Shown: piece after piece, positions 9,890 to 17,682 of the stretch
Position numbering within the stretch: the first letter of the stretch is position 1
How the letters are laid out: every line of letters starts with the position of its first letter
Origin: Saprospiraceae bacterium
GTDB lineage: Bacteria; Bacteroidota; Bacteroidia; Chitinophagales; Saprospiraceae
DNA length: 47,768 bases
Assembly (NCBI GenBank): GCA_028279185.1
Contig: JANQSS010000049.1
Span: 1 to 47,768, forward strand
Reading direction: 5' to 3'
The notes under the pieces: generated by a model
What the model was told of the DNA's origin: nothing
Database searches by the model: none
What the model saw: only the letters and a program-made list of their open reading frames with translations
Made by a program: the position numbers and the translations under genes

Positions 9890-9988
9890 TTCACTCTGAA
9901 AATAGACATTTTTGTTCGAAATCATGTAGTTAAAATGCCGCTAGCCATTCTCGACTAAACTCGGAAAACACTAGCCAAGAACTGGTAT

Positions 9989-10588
9989 TTAAAATAATTT
10001 ACCTTGCACATCTCTTACCTTAAAACTGCGACGGTGATAAGGCGTAACATCCAAGCGCATAATCGCCTCGCGATGCTGGACCGTGGGGTAACCTTTATTG
10101 GTATCCCATCCATATTCGGGAAACTGTGTATGCAATTCTTTCATCAACATATCGCGATGGTGCTTTGCTAAAATCGAAGCAGCAGCGATCGAATAATATT
10201 TTCCATCACCTTTTACGATACAGGTATGTGCAATATCCGTGTATGGATAAAATCGGTTACCGTCAACGAGAATGTGACGAGGCCGGACGTATAATTTGTT
10301 TAAGGCGAGATGCATGGCCCGAAAAGAAGCTTGCAGGATATTTATTTTATCGATGATGTGTGGCTCGACAACACCTATTCCATAGGCCAGTGCATTGTTT
10401 TTTATCCAATAAAATAATTCTTCCCGCTTTTCTGGTGGTAATTTTTTAGAGTCCTTTATATCCGGGTGAATACGTTTCCTCAGATTCAACATTACTGCCG
10501 CGGCCACAACAGGGCCTGCTAGACAACCTCGGCCGGCTTCATCACAGCCAGCTTCGAAAGTATACTTGTATTTTTTGAGGAGGGGCAA
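9989..10588 (-). CDS. rnhB: Ribonuclease HII
   Basis: Cytoplasmic endonuclease that cuts the RNA strand of RNA/DNA hybrids and misincorporated ribonucleotides. Type 2 RNase H motifs are clear: AGCDEAGRGCLAGPVVAAAV (first catalytic Asp-Glu pair), ILVDGNRF (third acidic residue) and KGDGKYYSIAAASILAKHHRD (including the family's conserved Lys/Tyr and following residues), ending GYPTVQHREAI and TPYHRRSF. I chose the TTG at 10588, which gives 12 residues before AGCDEAGRG, the length I recall for Bacteroides homologues. It is also the first start downstream of a plausible promoter (TTG at 10638-10636, 18-bp spacer, TATCTTTA at 10617-10610). ATGs at 10621 and 10651 are in frame but would lie upstream of that promoter's transcript start. 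Confidence 0.93.
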   Translation of the reverse strand: MPLLKKYKYTFEAGCDEAGRGCLAGPVVAAAVMLNLRKRIHPDIKDSKKLPPEKREELFYWIKNNALAYGIGVVEPHIIDKINILQASFRAMHLALNKLYVRPRHILVDGNRFYPYTDIAHTCIVKGDGKYYSIAAASILAKHHRDMLMKELHTQFPEYGWDTNKGYPTVQHREAIMRLDVTPYHRRSFKVRDVQGKLF

Positions 10589-10609
10589 ACTTTTCTCGAA
10601 TATTAAGCA

Positions 10610-10638
10610 TAAAGATAGCATCCTATGTGATTCGGCAA
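10610..10638 (-). promoter_or_regulatory. Candidate promoter of rnhB
   Basis: On the minus strand TTG (10638-10636), an 18-bp spacer and TATCTTTA (10617-10610) match the Bacteroidota consensus TTG-N19-TAnnTTTG at all but the last base, with the spacer one base short. The predicted transcript start is about 10603, upstream of the TTG start at 10588 but downstream of the alternative ATG starts. Confidence 0.4.
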
Positions 10639-10795
10639 GTATCGTTATCAAACAAACACATCTTATTCTTCATTAATGGAAACCGAATGGCTATTCAGGT
10701 AGATCTAAATGACTCGTCCTGCATGCAACTTCTACCGTGTTATTAAGTCAAAATCTCCTATGACGTAGAAACCCTCCTAATAGTTAAAATTCTAT

Positions 10796-13645
10796 TCAAA
10801 TTTCACTTGGAAGCACACCAAACAATTCCTTGAAACTTCTCGAAAAATAAGACAAATTACTATAGCCCACTTGATAGGCAATTTCAGATACATTACCACG
10901 ACGGTTTTCCAAAAGCTTCTTGGCCACGGCCAATCGTTTTTCTCTTATTATTTGGTTGGCCGACTTATTTGTAAGTGCTTTCAATTTTCTATGAAGTTGA
11001 GAACGACTAAAACCTGTTTTCCTAGCTAATATTTCAACAGAAAACGATTCATCAACCATACTCTCATCTATTATTTCTATCACTCGCTTAAAAAACTCAT
11101 CATCGAGCGCCGACCAATCCGAACTTCTTGTGTCTAACGAATCAACGGATTTGAAGTGCTCCCATATTTTTTGGTTAGCGACTATGAAATTTTCTACTCT
11201 TAGGTGCAGCTCATCTTCTTTGAAAGGTTTTCTCAAATAAGCATCTGCACCGACACCCAGCCCTTCCATTTTGCTTTCCTGTCCGACCTTGGCAGTGAGC
11301 AGTATCACGGGTATGTGGCTCGTTCGCGTATCTGTTTTAATTTTTCGACAAAGCTCAAATCCATTCATCAATGGCATCATAACATCGCTTATAATTATGG
11401 TTGGAATGTGCCTCAGCGCTAACTCAAGACCTTTTTCTCCGTCATCGGCGGTTAATACGCTGTAGCGTTCCTGCAGAGACTCATTAATAAACAGTTGTAG
11501 ATCTTGATTGTCTTCAACTATCAAAACGACCGGTGACTCATCTTTAGACACTAAATTTCTATTCTGTGAAGCCTGAAGGTTTTGGTATCCCGTAAACTTA
11601 GGTTTCAATTCCGCTTTGTCAAGTAGTATTTCTGGTAATTTTTCTTTCGAGATCGGCAGTTTCACTTTAAAAGTTGTTCCTTCGCCAAGTTGGCTTTCCA
11701 CATGTAACGCGCCATTTAATATTGTGACCAATTCTTTTGTTAAGGCAAGACCTATACCCGACCCCACTGCTTCCGTGCCTTCAACCCGATAAAATCGTTC
11801 AAAAATACGGCTGACCTCTTCGGGCAACATTCCATCACCAGTATCTCGAATTAAAAACTCGATAAAATCACCATCCCTACTCATTGAAAAGAAAACGCTA
11901 CCATTCTTATTGGAGTATTTAAACGCATTGGATAGTAAATTGCTTAATATTTTCTCCAATTTGTCTTTATCAAAATACGCGTCTTCGATCTCCGGTAAGA
12001 AACTGGTTTGATAGGCTATGTTATAATTGATCGCCATACTTTCGAAACCACCCACCAAAGACCGTACAAAGGCAACGAACCCTCCTTGCTCATATTTCAA
12101 ATTTACGTGACCCGACTCCAATTTTGACAATTCAAGGAGTTGGTCGACCAAGTACTCCAATCGTGTAACATTTCGGTCTAGGGTAATCATGGATTTATTG
12201 GAAAGTTTTATTGGTTCTTCGTTGCGATCCTTGCTACTCTTGGCGCGGGACAATATGCCTGAAATTAATGTGAGCGGGGTGCGGAATTCATGACTTACAT
12301 TGGCGAAGAATTTTGACTTAATATCGTCTAGGTCTTTCACTCGCTTCAATTCAATTTTGGCTTTTTCAGCATTGAGCAAATCGATTTGCGCTTTACTATA
12401 TGCAACGGCCTTAAGCTGCTGACGATATGCAAGTCCAAATGAATAAGCAATGATGACTAAAAATATTCCCCAGACAAATGGGTCAAACGGCAAACTGATG
12501 ATTCCATTTGTCCATAGTCCACCGATCATTGGAGCAAGGGTTGCAACCATGGCCCCAACTCCAAAATATCTGGCCAACTCGTCTTTTTTAAGCGACAAAG
12601 CTACTGCAATAAAAAAACCTACTAACGTGAAAATGCTCAATAGGAAGTAGTGTAAGCTTAAATTAAATGCAACCGCTTCGTTGGATGCCCATAGCAAATG
12701 ACATAAACTAATGACCAACTCCAATAAAATGATAGAAATAAGACTAAGAATGAGGCGGTCAAGAATCGGATATTTTTCTTTAGTGTTGGCAAAGGAACGA
12801 CCAAAAAACCAAAACGTAAACCAAACACAGTTAGCAGAAAAAGACCAAAAGGGTAACCTTGCTTCGGGAATATTTGCGAGAATAGTTTCGCTTAATAGAC
12901 CGACATCCACTACCATGAGTAAGCTAATCATGGAGAAGAACAACCAAATCGAATACCATAGATACACCCGCTGTGTTAAATACATAAAAAGCAACGAGTG
13001 ATACAAGAACATGATAAATACTACACCCAACAAAAACTTCTTGAAAAAAGTAACTCGATTAAAAAGCGGAAAATAATTTTGAAACCCAGGTTTTCTCAAT
13101 AGAACATGAAGTGGAGGCTGGGAAACAAATTGTTTTCGTTCGACTCGAAAAATAATTTCCGAAATCACATTTGGCTTCAAACGTAAATTTACACGATTGA
13201 CATTCCACCAAGGCTTTACATCTTTGAGTTTTTTCGCATAGTCGGCACCGGTTTTTTTATGATACAATAAGGTATCATGCTGATACACGAATACATCGAT
13301 CTTACCGTGACCACGGCCCCAGCCCGAGCGGCTAAAATCATAGTCTTCGAATTGTAAAAACCAATCAGCGATCGTATCCGTTGGGTGCATCAGTAGCTTC
13401 CCCCAATATATTCTCGAGCGATCACAGATATTTTTCCATTCTTCATAGGGATGAGCACAAATACCTGAGTCTGCGCGAATTCGATCCGCCGTATATGCCG
13501 CGGCAGGGTCTTCACATAAGAGAAGATATTGATTGAGCTCATGAACCGGAAATTGACCATCCAACTCAAGAACATTCTGGCCGTTCAGTTGGTGTCCAAG
13601 ACAAGGCAACAGGAATAGAACCGCTATACAACCAAAAAATCTCAC
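10796..13645 (-). CDS. Hybrid histidine kinase with 7TM sensor, response regulator and AraC-type output domain
   Basis: One-protein two-component system of about 949 residues. Order: signal peptide (RFFGCIAVLFLLPCLG), periplasmic 7TMR-DISM-like beta domain to about residue 190, seven hydrophobic segments to about 415, a coiled linker, HisKA (FFANVSHEFRTPLTLISG, His near residue 452), HATPase_c (LSNLLSNAFKYSN N-box, RDTGDGM and GSGIGLALTKEL G-boxes), receiver domain (phospho-acceptor Asp in IIISDVMMPLMNG near 755; Lys in LRKPF) and a C-terminal AraC/HTH_18 DNA-binding domain (VAKKLLENRRGNVSEIAYQV, GYSNLSYFSRSFKELFG). All catalytic motifs look intact. The frame is open to a TTG at 13699; I chose the GTG at 13645 because it begins the signal peptide. 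It lies about 95 bp (41 bp from the TTG) after the NTF2-like gene and may be co-transcribed with it. Target genes unknown. Confidence 0.92.
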   Translation of the reverse strand: MRFFGCIAVLFLLPCLGHQLNGQNVLELDGQFPVHELNQYLLLCEDPAAAYTADRIRADSGICAHPYEEWKNICDRSRIYWGKLLMHPTDTIADWFLQFEDYDFSRSGWGRGHGKIDVFVYQHDTLLYHKKTGADYAKKLKDVKPWWNVNRVNLRLKPNVISEIIFRVERKQFVSQPPLHVLLRKPGFQNYFPLFNRVTFFKKFLLGVVFIMFLYHSLLFMYLTQRVYLWYSIWLFFSMISLLMVVDVGLLSETILANIPEARLPFWSFSANCVWFTFWFFGRSFANTKEKYPILDRLILSLISIILLELVISLCHLLWASNEAVAFNLSLHYFLLSIFTLVGFFIAVALSLKKDELARYFGVGAMVATLAPMIGGLWTNGIISLPFDPFVWGIFLVIIAYSFGLAYRQQLKAVAYSKAQIDLLNAEKAKIELKRVKDLDDIKSKFFANVSHEFRTPLTLISGILSRAKSSKDRNEEPIKLSNKSMITLDRNVTRLEYLVDQLLELSKLESGHVNLKYEQGGFVAFVRSLVGGFESMAINYNIAYQTSFLPEIEDAYFDKDKLEKILSNLLSNAFKYSNKNGSVFFSMSRDGDFIEFLIRDTGDGMLPEEVSRIFERFYRVEGTEAVGSGIGLALTKELVTILNGALHVESQLGEGTTFKVKLPISKEKLPEILLDKAELKPKFTGYQNLQASQNRNLVSKDESPVVLIVEDNQDLQLFINESLQERYSVLTADDGEKGLELALRHIPTIIISDVMMPLMNGFELCRKIKTDTRTSHIPVILLTAKVGQESKMEGLGVGADAYLRKPFKEDELHLRVENFIVANQKIWEHFKSVDSLDTRSSDWSALDDEFFKRVIEIIDESMVDESFSVEILARKTGFSRSQLHRKLKALTNKSANQIIREKRLAVAKKLLENRRGNVSEIAYQVGYSNLSYFSRSFKELFGVLPSEI

Positions 13646-13740
13646 TCCGAAAAAATAATATTTTTTATTCAATAATGAAAGAAAGCGTGCCGTATTCAAT
13701 CAACTACGGCACACTTGCATTTTCATAATTAATGTTTCAA

Positions 13741-14277
13741 TTAATTTAGGTCTGCTTCGTACCAACTTTTGTACATTACTGAAATGGGTATAGGTGAATT
13801 TGATCTAGTAACTGCATTATCCAGTATTTCAATATCTGCATTATGAAAGGAAGCGATTTTCCAAGCGCCATCTGATTTAACCAAGGTGGCCGACCACAAA
13901 ACCTGTGGGTGCTCCGGTATCGGATCCGATTTAGGAACTACTGCAGACATGACTAAAACCACAGCAACATTATTTGTTACAAATCTGATTTTGTCTACAA
14001 CCGCATAGTGCTTAGTATCTCGATACGACGTGTTGAAAAGATGCTGATGCATTTGTGCGTTTCGCTCTTTGGTTAAGTCTGAAGTATACAGACCATTCCA
14101 TACAAAAAATTCGTGCTCTTCGGTAAAATGTTGTGCAAATCCCGCACCATTCGCATTTGTCCAGGCCTTTGCCATATCATCTACGATGCAACAAATAGCT
14201 TTTTCATCTTCTTTCGTCTGGCCAAAAATTAAATTCAGCGACAAGAAGCATGCGAGTAATGTAATCGTGTTTTTCAT
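13741..14277 (-). CDS. Exported SnoaL/DUF4440-like NTF2-fold protein
   Basis: 178 residues with a signal peptide (MKNTITLLACFLSLNLIFGQ). The mature part shows the pattern of SgcJ/EcaC or DUF4440-type NTF2-like proteins: an initial helix (IVDDMAKAWTNANGAGFAQH, equivalent to 'f..aw..gDa..la..f'), a central hydrophobic strand region (VTNNVAVVLVMSAVV) and a closing strand pair (WSATLVKSDGAWKIASFHNA). Such domains bind small hydrophobic ligands or act as enzymes; no catalytic assignment is possible here. It precedes the hybrid histidine kinase on the same strand, so it may be a small-molecule-binding accessory to that sensor, which is an inference from position only. Confidence 0.8.
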   Translation of the reverse strand: MKNTITLLACFLSLNLIFGQTKEDEKAICCIVDDMAKAWTNANGAGFAQHFTEEHEFFVWNGLYTSDLTKERNAQMHQHLFNTSYRDTKHYAVVDKIRFVTNNVAVVLVMSAVVPKSDPIPEHPQVLWSATLVKSDGAWKIASFHNADIEILDNAVTRSNSPIPISVMYKSWYEADLN

Positions 14278-14450
14278 TTGAGTTTTAATTTAGATTAAAT
14301 GATAACACAATATTGGACTCTCTTCAGGCAATTCCTTGATGTAGTTGGCGCAATTATTGACTCATTTGTTGCACTGCAACGTAGATGCAACGCCTACGTT
14401 ATTGTCATGCAACATGCGTATCAGACTAAATTAAAAGGTGGGCGAGATCT

Positions 14451-15443
14451 TCAGATAAAACTGTTGGATGAAATATATTCGGCAATCTGAACAGCATTTG
14501 TTGCCGCCCCTTTTCGTAGATTATCGGATACAATCCACATATTCAATGCATTAACATGCGATTCATCTCTGCGAATTCGACCAACGAATACATCATCCAT
14601 TCCTTCCGCGAACAAGGGCATAGGATAAGCATTGTTCAGCGGGTCGTCTTGTATCGTAACACCCGGAGAATTTGCCAATAATTGCATGACATCTTTCATA
14701 TCAAATGGTTGATGAAAACTAACATTTACAGCTTCTGAGTGTCCGCCAAGAACAGGGACTCGGACAACAGTTGATGAAATTCTAAGTGTGTAGTCATTAA
14801 AAATCTTTCTTGTCTCGTGGACTAACTTCATTTCTTCAGTTGTGTACCCATTCACGAGAAAATCACCTCCGTGAGGCAAGCAATTCATATCGATGGGATG
14901 TGGGTAGACGCCATTTTCGGCACTACCGTTTTTACGTTCCGCCATTAGTTGTTCGACTGCCTTCACACCGGTTCCGGTAACCGATTGATACGTACTGATG
15001 ACTAATCGATCAATTTTATACGCTTCATGCAATTTATTTAATGCGACGACCATCTGGATCGTAGAGCAATTGGGATTGGCAATTATTTTATCTTCAGCTG
15101 TCAGAATGCCTGCATTAATTTCAGGAACGATTAAGGGTACTTTTTCATCCATGCGCCAAGCGGATGAATTATCAATTACTGTTGAGCCCATGGCGGCAAA
15201 TTGTGGCGCCATCTCTCGAGACAGTCGGCCTCCTGCCGAAAATATAACAATATCCGGACTGGCTGACAGTGCATCTTCCACCGAAACAACAGTGATGTTT
15301 TCATTATTAAATTCCAATGTCTTTCCCACGCTACGCGGTGAGGCTGCAAGTATCAATTCCGACATTTCAAGCTTTTGTTCGGCTAATACCTGAAGCATTA
15401 CATTTCCTACCATTCCGGTGGCGCCAACTACTGCTATTTTCAT
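14451..15443 (-). CDS. asd: Aspartate-semialdehyde dehydrogenase
   Basis: Catalyses the NADPH-dependent reduction of aspartyl-4-phosphate to aspartate-4-semialdehyde, the second step of the aspartate pathway. The N-terminal Rossmann motif GATGMVGNVMLQVL, the catalytic cysteine in IIANPNCSTIQMV and the substrate-binding region near VPVLGGHSEAVNV are all present in a 330-residue protein, the usual length. It is the last gene of the thr operon, 48 bp downstream of thrC, so the operon encodes aspartate kinase, Asd, homoserine dehydrogenase, homoserine kinase and threonine synthase, the full route from aspartate to threonine. I see no strong terminator downstream. Confidence 0.97.
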   Translation of the reverse strand: MKIAVVGATGMVGNVMLQVLAEQKLEMSELILAASPRSVGKTLEFNNENITVVSVEDALSASPDIVIFSAGGRLSREMAPQFAAMGSTVIDNSSAWRMDEKVPLIVPEINAGILTAEDKIIANPNCSTIQMVVALNKLHEAYKIDRLVISTYQSVTGTGVKAVEQLMAERKNGSAENGVYPHPIDMNCLPHGGDFLVNGYTTEEMKLVHETRKIFNDYTLRISSTVVRVPVLGGHSEAVNVSFHQPFDMKDVMQLLANSPGVTIQDDPLNNAYPMPLFAEGMDDVFVGRIRRDESHVNALNMWIVSDNLRKGAATNAVQIAEYISSNSFI

Positions 15444-15491
15444 ACAAATATTTTTCCCAAGTTATCTATAACCATCACTTCGTTGTCAAAT

Positions 15492-16754
15492 TTAAATTAT
15501 CAATTGTAATAATTCATCATAAGTTGAAATCGTCTCTTTATGTGCCTTACGATCGTTCTCTGGGTATTCAAACTTATAGGATGGGAGAGCCTGATGTACT
15601 GCTTTTTCAAACTTCCGTGCATTTGCCGTTCCAAGCACTACAAAAGAGTTTTTAGGTGCGAGTTGCTGCGCCGCCTTAATACCAACGGCAGCATGTGGAT
15701 CCAACAAATAACCCCAGCGCTCATGGGTATCCTTAATCGTTTGGGTAGTCTCCACGTCGGAAATACTGACACTATTTATAGCATGCCTCATCTGATCAAT
15801 GTCATCGTTGTACAACTCAAGCAGACGTTCAAAGTTGCTTGGTTTACCCACATCCATAGCATTTGAAAGTGTTCGCACGGATTTACGGGGTCTATAATGT
15901 CCCGTAGCTAAATATTCAGGAAATGTTTTATTGACATTGGTGGCAGCAATAAAACGTTTGAATTTCAATCCGCTGTGATGCGCATAGAGACCCGATGTAA
16001 TATTTCCAAAATTTCCACTTGGAACACAAACAATCGTTTCATTTCTTTGTAAAATTAATTGTTGTGCTAAAAAATAATAATACAAAGTTTGGGGCAATAA
16101 CCTACCTATGTTGATTGAGTTTGCGCTGCTTAAATTTTTATGGGATGTAATTGATTTATCCTGAAAGGCTCGCTTTACCATATCCTGGCAATCATCGAAA
16201 GTACCTTCAACCTCTACCGCTTGAATATTTCCACCTAGTGTTGTCATTTGCGACTCTTGATAGGCACTAACCCCATTTTTAGGAAATAAAACGATTACAT
16301 TGATTCCTTCAACATTCCAAAATCCATGTGCTACAGCACTGCCTGTGTCGCCAGAAGTTGCAACAAGTATTGTCAATTTTTTATCGTCAATAAAATGGCT
16401 CATGGCTCTCGCCATAAAACGTGCTCCGACATCTTTGAATGCCTCAGTTGGTCCGTGAAATAACTCCAGAATAGAAACTGTTGGGGAAATTTGTTCTAAC
16501 GGAATCTTAAAATTAATGGCGTCCTTTACTATTTGGCTGAGTGTTTGCTTTGACCAATTTTCGCTCGTATAAGCATGCAAAACTTCCGTAGCTAACGTAC
16601 AGCGGTCTTCATTTAAAAGATCTTCAATTTCGGAATCAGTCCATTCGGGTATGTAGGCGGGACAATACAAACCTCCTCCTGGAGCAAGACCTTCCATTAA
16701 GGCCTCTTTAAAATTTACAACATGATTTTTATCCCGTGAATTATAAAACTGCAT
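15492..16754 (-). CDS. thrC: Threonine synthase
   Basis: PLP-dependent enzyme converting O-phosphohomoserine to threonine. From the ATG at 16754 the protein has 420 residues and starts MQFYNSRDKNHVVNF, the usual N-terminus of the family. The open frame extends to 16790, overlapping thrB, but that ATG would add 12 unrelated residues. Motifs: HGPTEAFKDVGARFMARAM with the Schiff-base Lys, ATSGDTGSAVAHGFW for phosphate binding, and VPSGNFGNITSGLYA for PLP phosphate. The stop of thrB lies only 7 bp before this start, so the genes are co-transcribed. Confidence 0.97.
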   Translation of the reverse strand: MQFYNSRDKNHVVNFKEALMEGLAPGGGLYCPAYIPEWTDSEIEDLLNEDRCTLATEVLHAYTSENWSKQTLSQIVKDAINFKIPLEQISPTVSILELFHGPTEAFKDVGARFMARAMSHFIDDKKLTILVATSGDTGSAVAHGFWNVEGINVIVLFPKNGVSAYQESQMTTLGGNIQAVEVEGTFDDCQDMVKRAFQDKSITSHKNLSSANSINIGRLLPQTLYYYFLAQQLILQRNETIVCVPSGNFGNITSGLYAHHSGLKFKRFIAATNVNKTFPEYLATGHYRPRKSVRTLSNAMDVGKPSNFERLLELYNDDIDQMRHAINSVSISDVETTQTIKDTHERWGYLLDPHAAVGIKAAQQLAPKNSFVVLGTANARKFEKAVHQALPSYKFEYPENDRKAHKETISTYDELLQLII

Positions 16755-16761
16755 ACTACTT

Positions 16762-17682
16762 TTATTGCAAAATGTGAACCCCCGTTTCATTAATGGGACC
16801 TAGCGAATTAATAATTTTCATATTAGCTCGACTATAGAGCGCTTTCAACTCATTTATAATTTTCAAGCCTTTTTCATCATTCTCTATAAAATAAAACATA
16901 GCGGGTCCGCTACCGGCTATTCCAAAGCAAATAGCACCTCCATCTATTGCAATTGTTTTGGCTTTATTAAAATGTGGAATAAATTTTGATCTATATCGTT
17001 CGACAAGTACATCTTGCATACTTCGTTTCATAGCAGTAAAATCATTTGTATATAAGGATGAAATAAATCCTGCAAAATTAGCCCCATGTTTAACGGCAGT
17101 TTCCATGCTCACTTTTTCCGGAAGTATACTTCTTGCCTCTTTTGTCAAGATTGAGACATTAGGTAAAGCGCAGCCAACAAATAATTTTGGAGTGGGCAGT
17201 GATATAAAGTCATATTGCTCAGCCGACCGAATCAAAACAAGTCCACCGAGCGCACAGGCCGCAACATTGTCAGCTATTTCCTTGCCGCTGACAGCTTCTT
17301 CGCTTTTCATCGCAAAAGGAATTATCTCTTGTTTTGAAAGAGGATAACCAAGCTGCGCATTGTAAGCCCACAAACCCGCAGTTGCGCTGGCCGCACTCGA
17401 CCCCAATCCACTACCTGCTTGATAGCCTTTTTTAATAGCTATGTCAAACCCGCCAGGTCCATTAACCGCTTCGCGCATCGTTTCCAATGCGATAGTACAA
17501 ACATTTTTTAGTGGATCTTTCGGAATGCGCCCTCCATTTTCAATCGAAATAATTCGAAAAGAATTCAAATCATTTGGAATAAGTGTTACATCGTCATACA
17601 ACCCTTCTATGGCTAATGCTAAGCTATCAAATCCAACTATTACATTAGCGACTGTGGCTGGAGCTCGTGCGGTTATTTTCAT
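16762..17682 (-). CDS. thrB: Homoserine kinase
   Basis: GHMP-family kinase that phosphorylates homoserine. The ATP-binding loop GSGLGSSAASATAGLWAYN is canonical, and the N-terminal APATVANVIVGFDSLALAI and C-terminal GIAGSGPAMFYFIE segments fit GHMP motifs 1 and 3. 306 residues is the normal length. The start codon overlaps the stop of thrA (TAATG at 17684-17680), indicating translational coupling. Confidence 0.97.
   Translation of the reverse strand: MKITARAPATVANVIVGFDSLALAIEGLYDDVTLIPNDLNSFRIISIENGGRIPKDPLKNVCTIALETMREAVNGPGGFDIAIKKGYQAGSGLGSSAASATAGLWAYNAQLGYPLSKQEIIPFAMKSEEAVSGKEIADNVAACALGGLVLIRSAEQYDFISLPTPKLFVGCALPNVSILTKEARSILPEKVSMETAVKHGANFAGFISSLYTNDFTAMKRSMQDVLVERYRSKFIPHFNKAKTIAIDGGAICFGIAGSGPAMFYFIENDEKGLKIINELKALYSRANMKIINSLGPINETGVHILQ

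Noticed and set aside
14378-14400. 7-bp inverted repeat AACGTAG/CTACGTT downstream of asd
   Set aside because: No U-tract follows on the minus strand, so it does not look like the thr operon terminator; the short arms could be chance.
14299-14490. 63-codon open frame between the NTF2-like gene and asd
   Set aside because: It overlaps the 3' end of asd, has no family-like pattern, no promoter and a composition typical of a chance frame.
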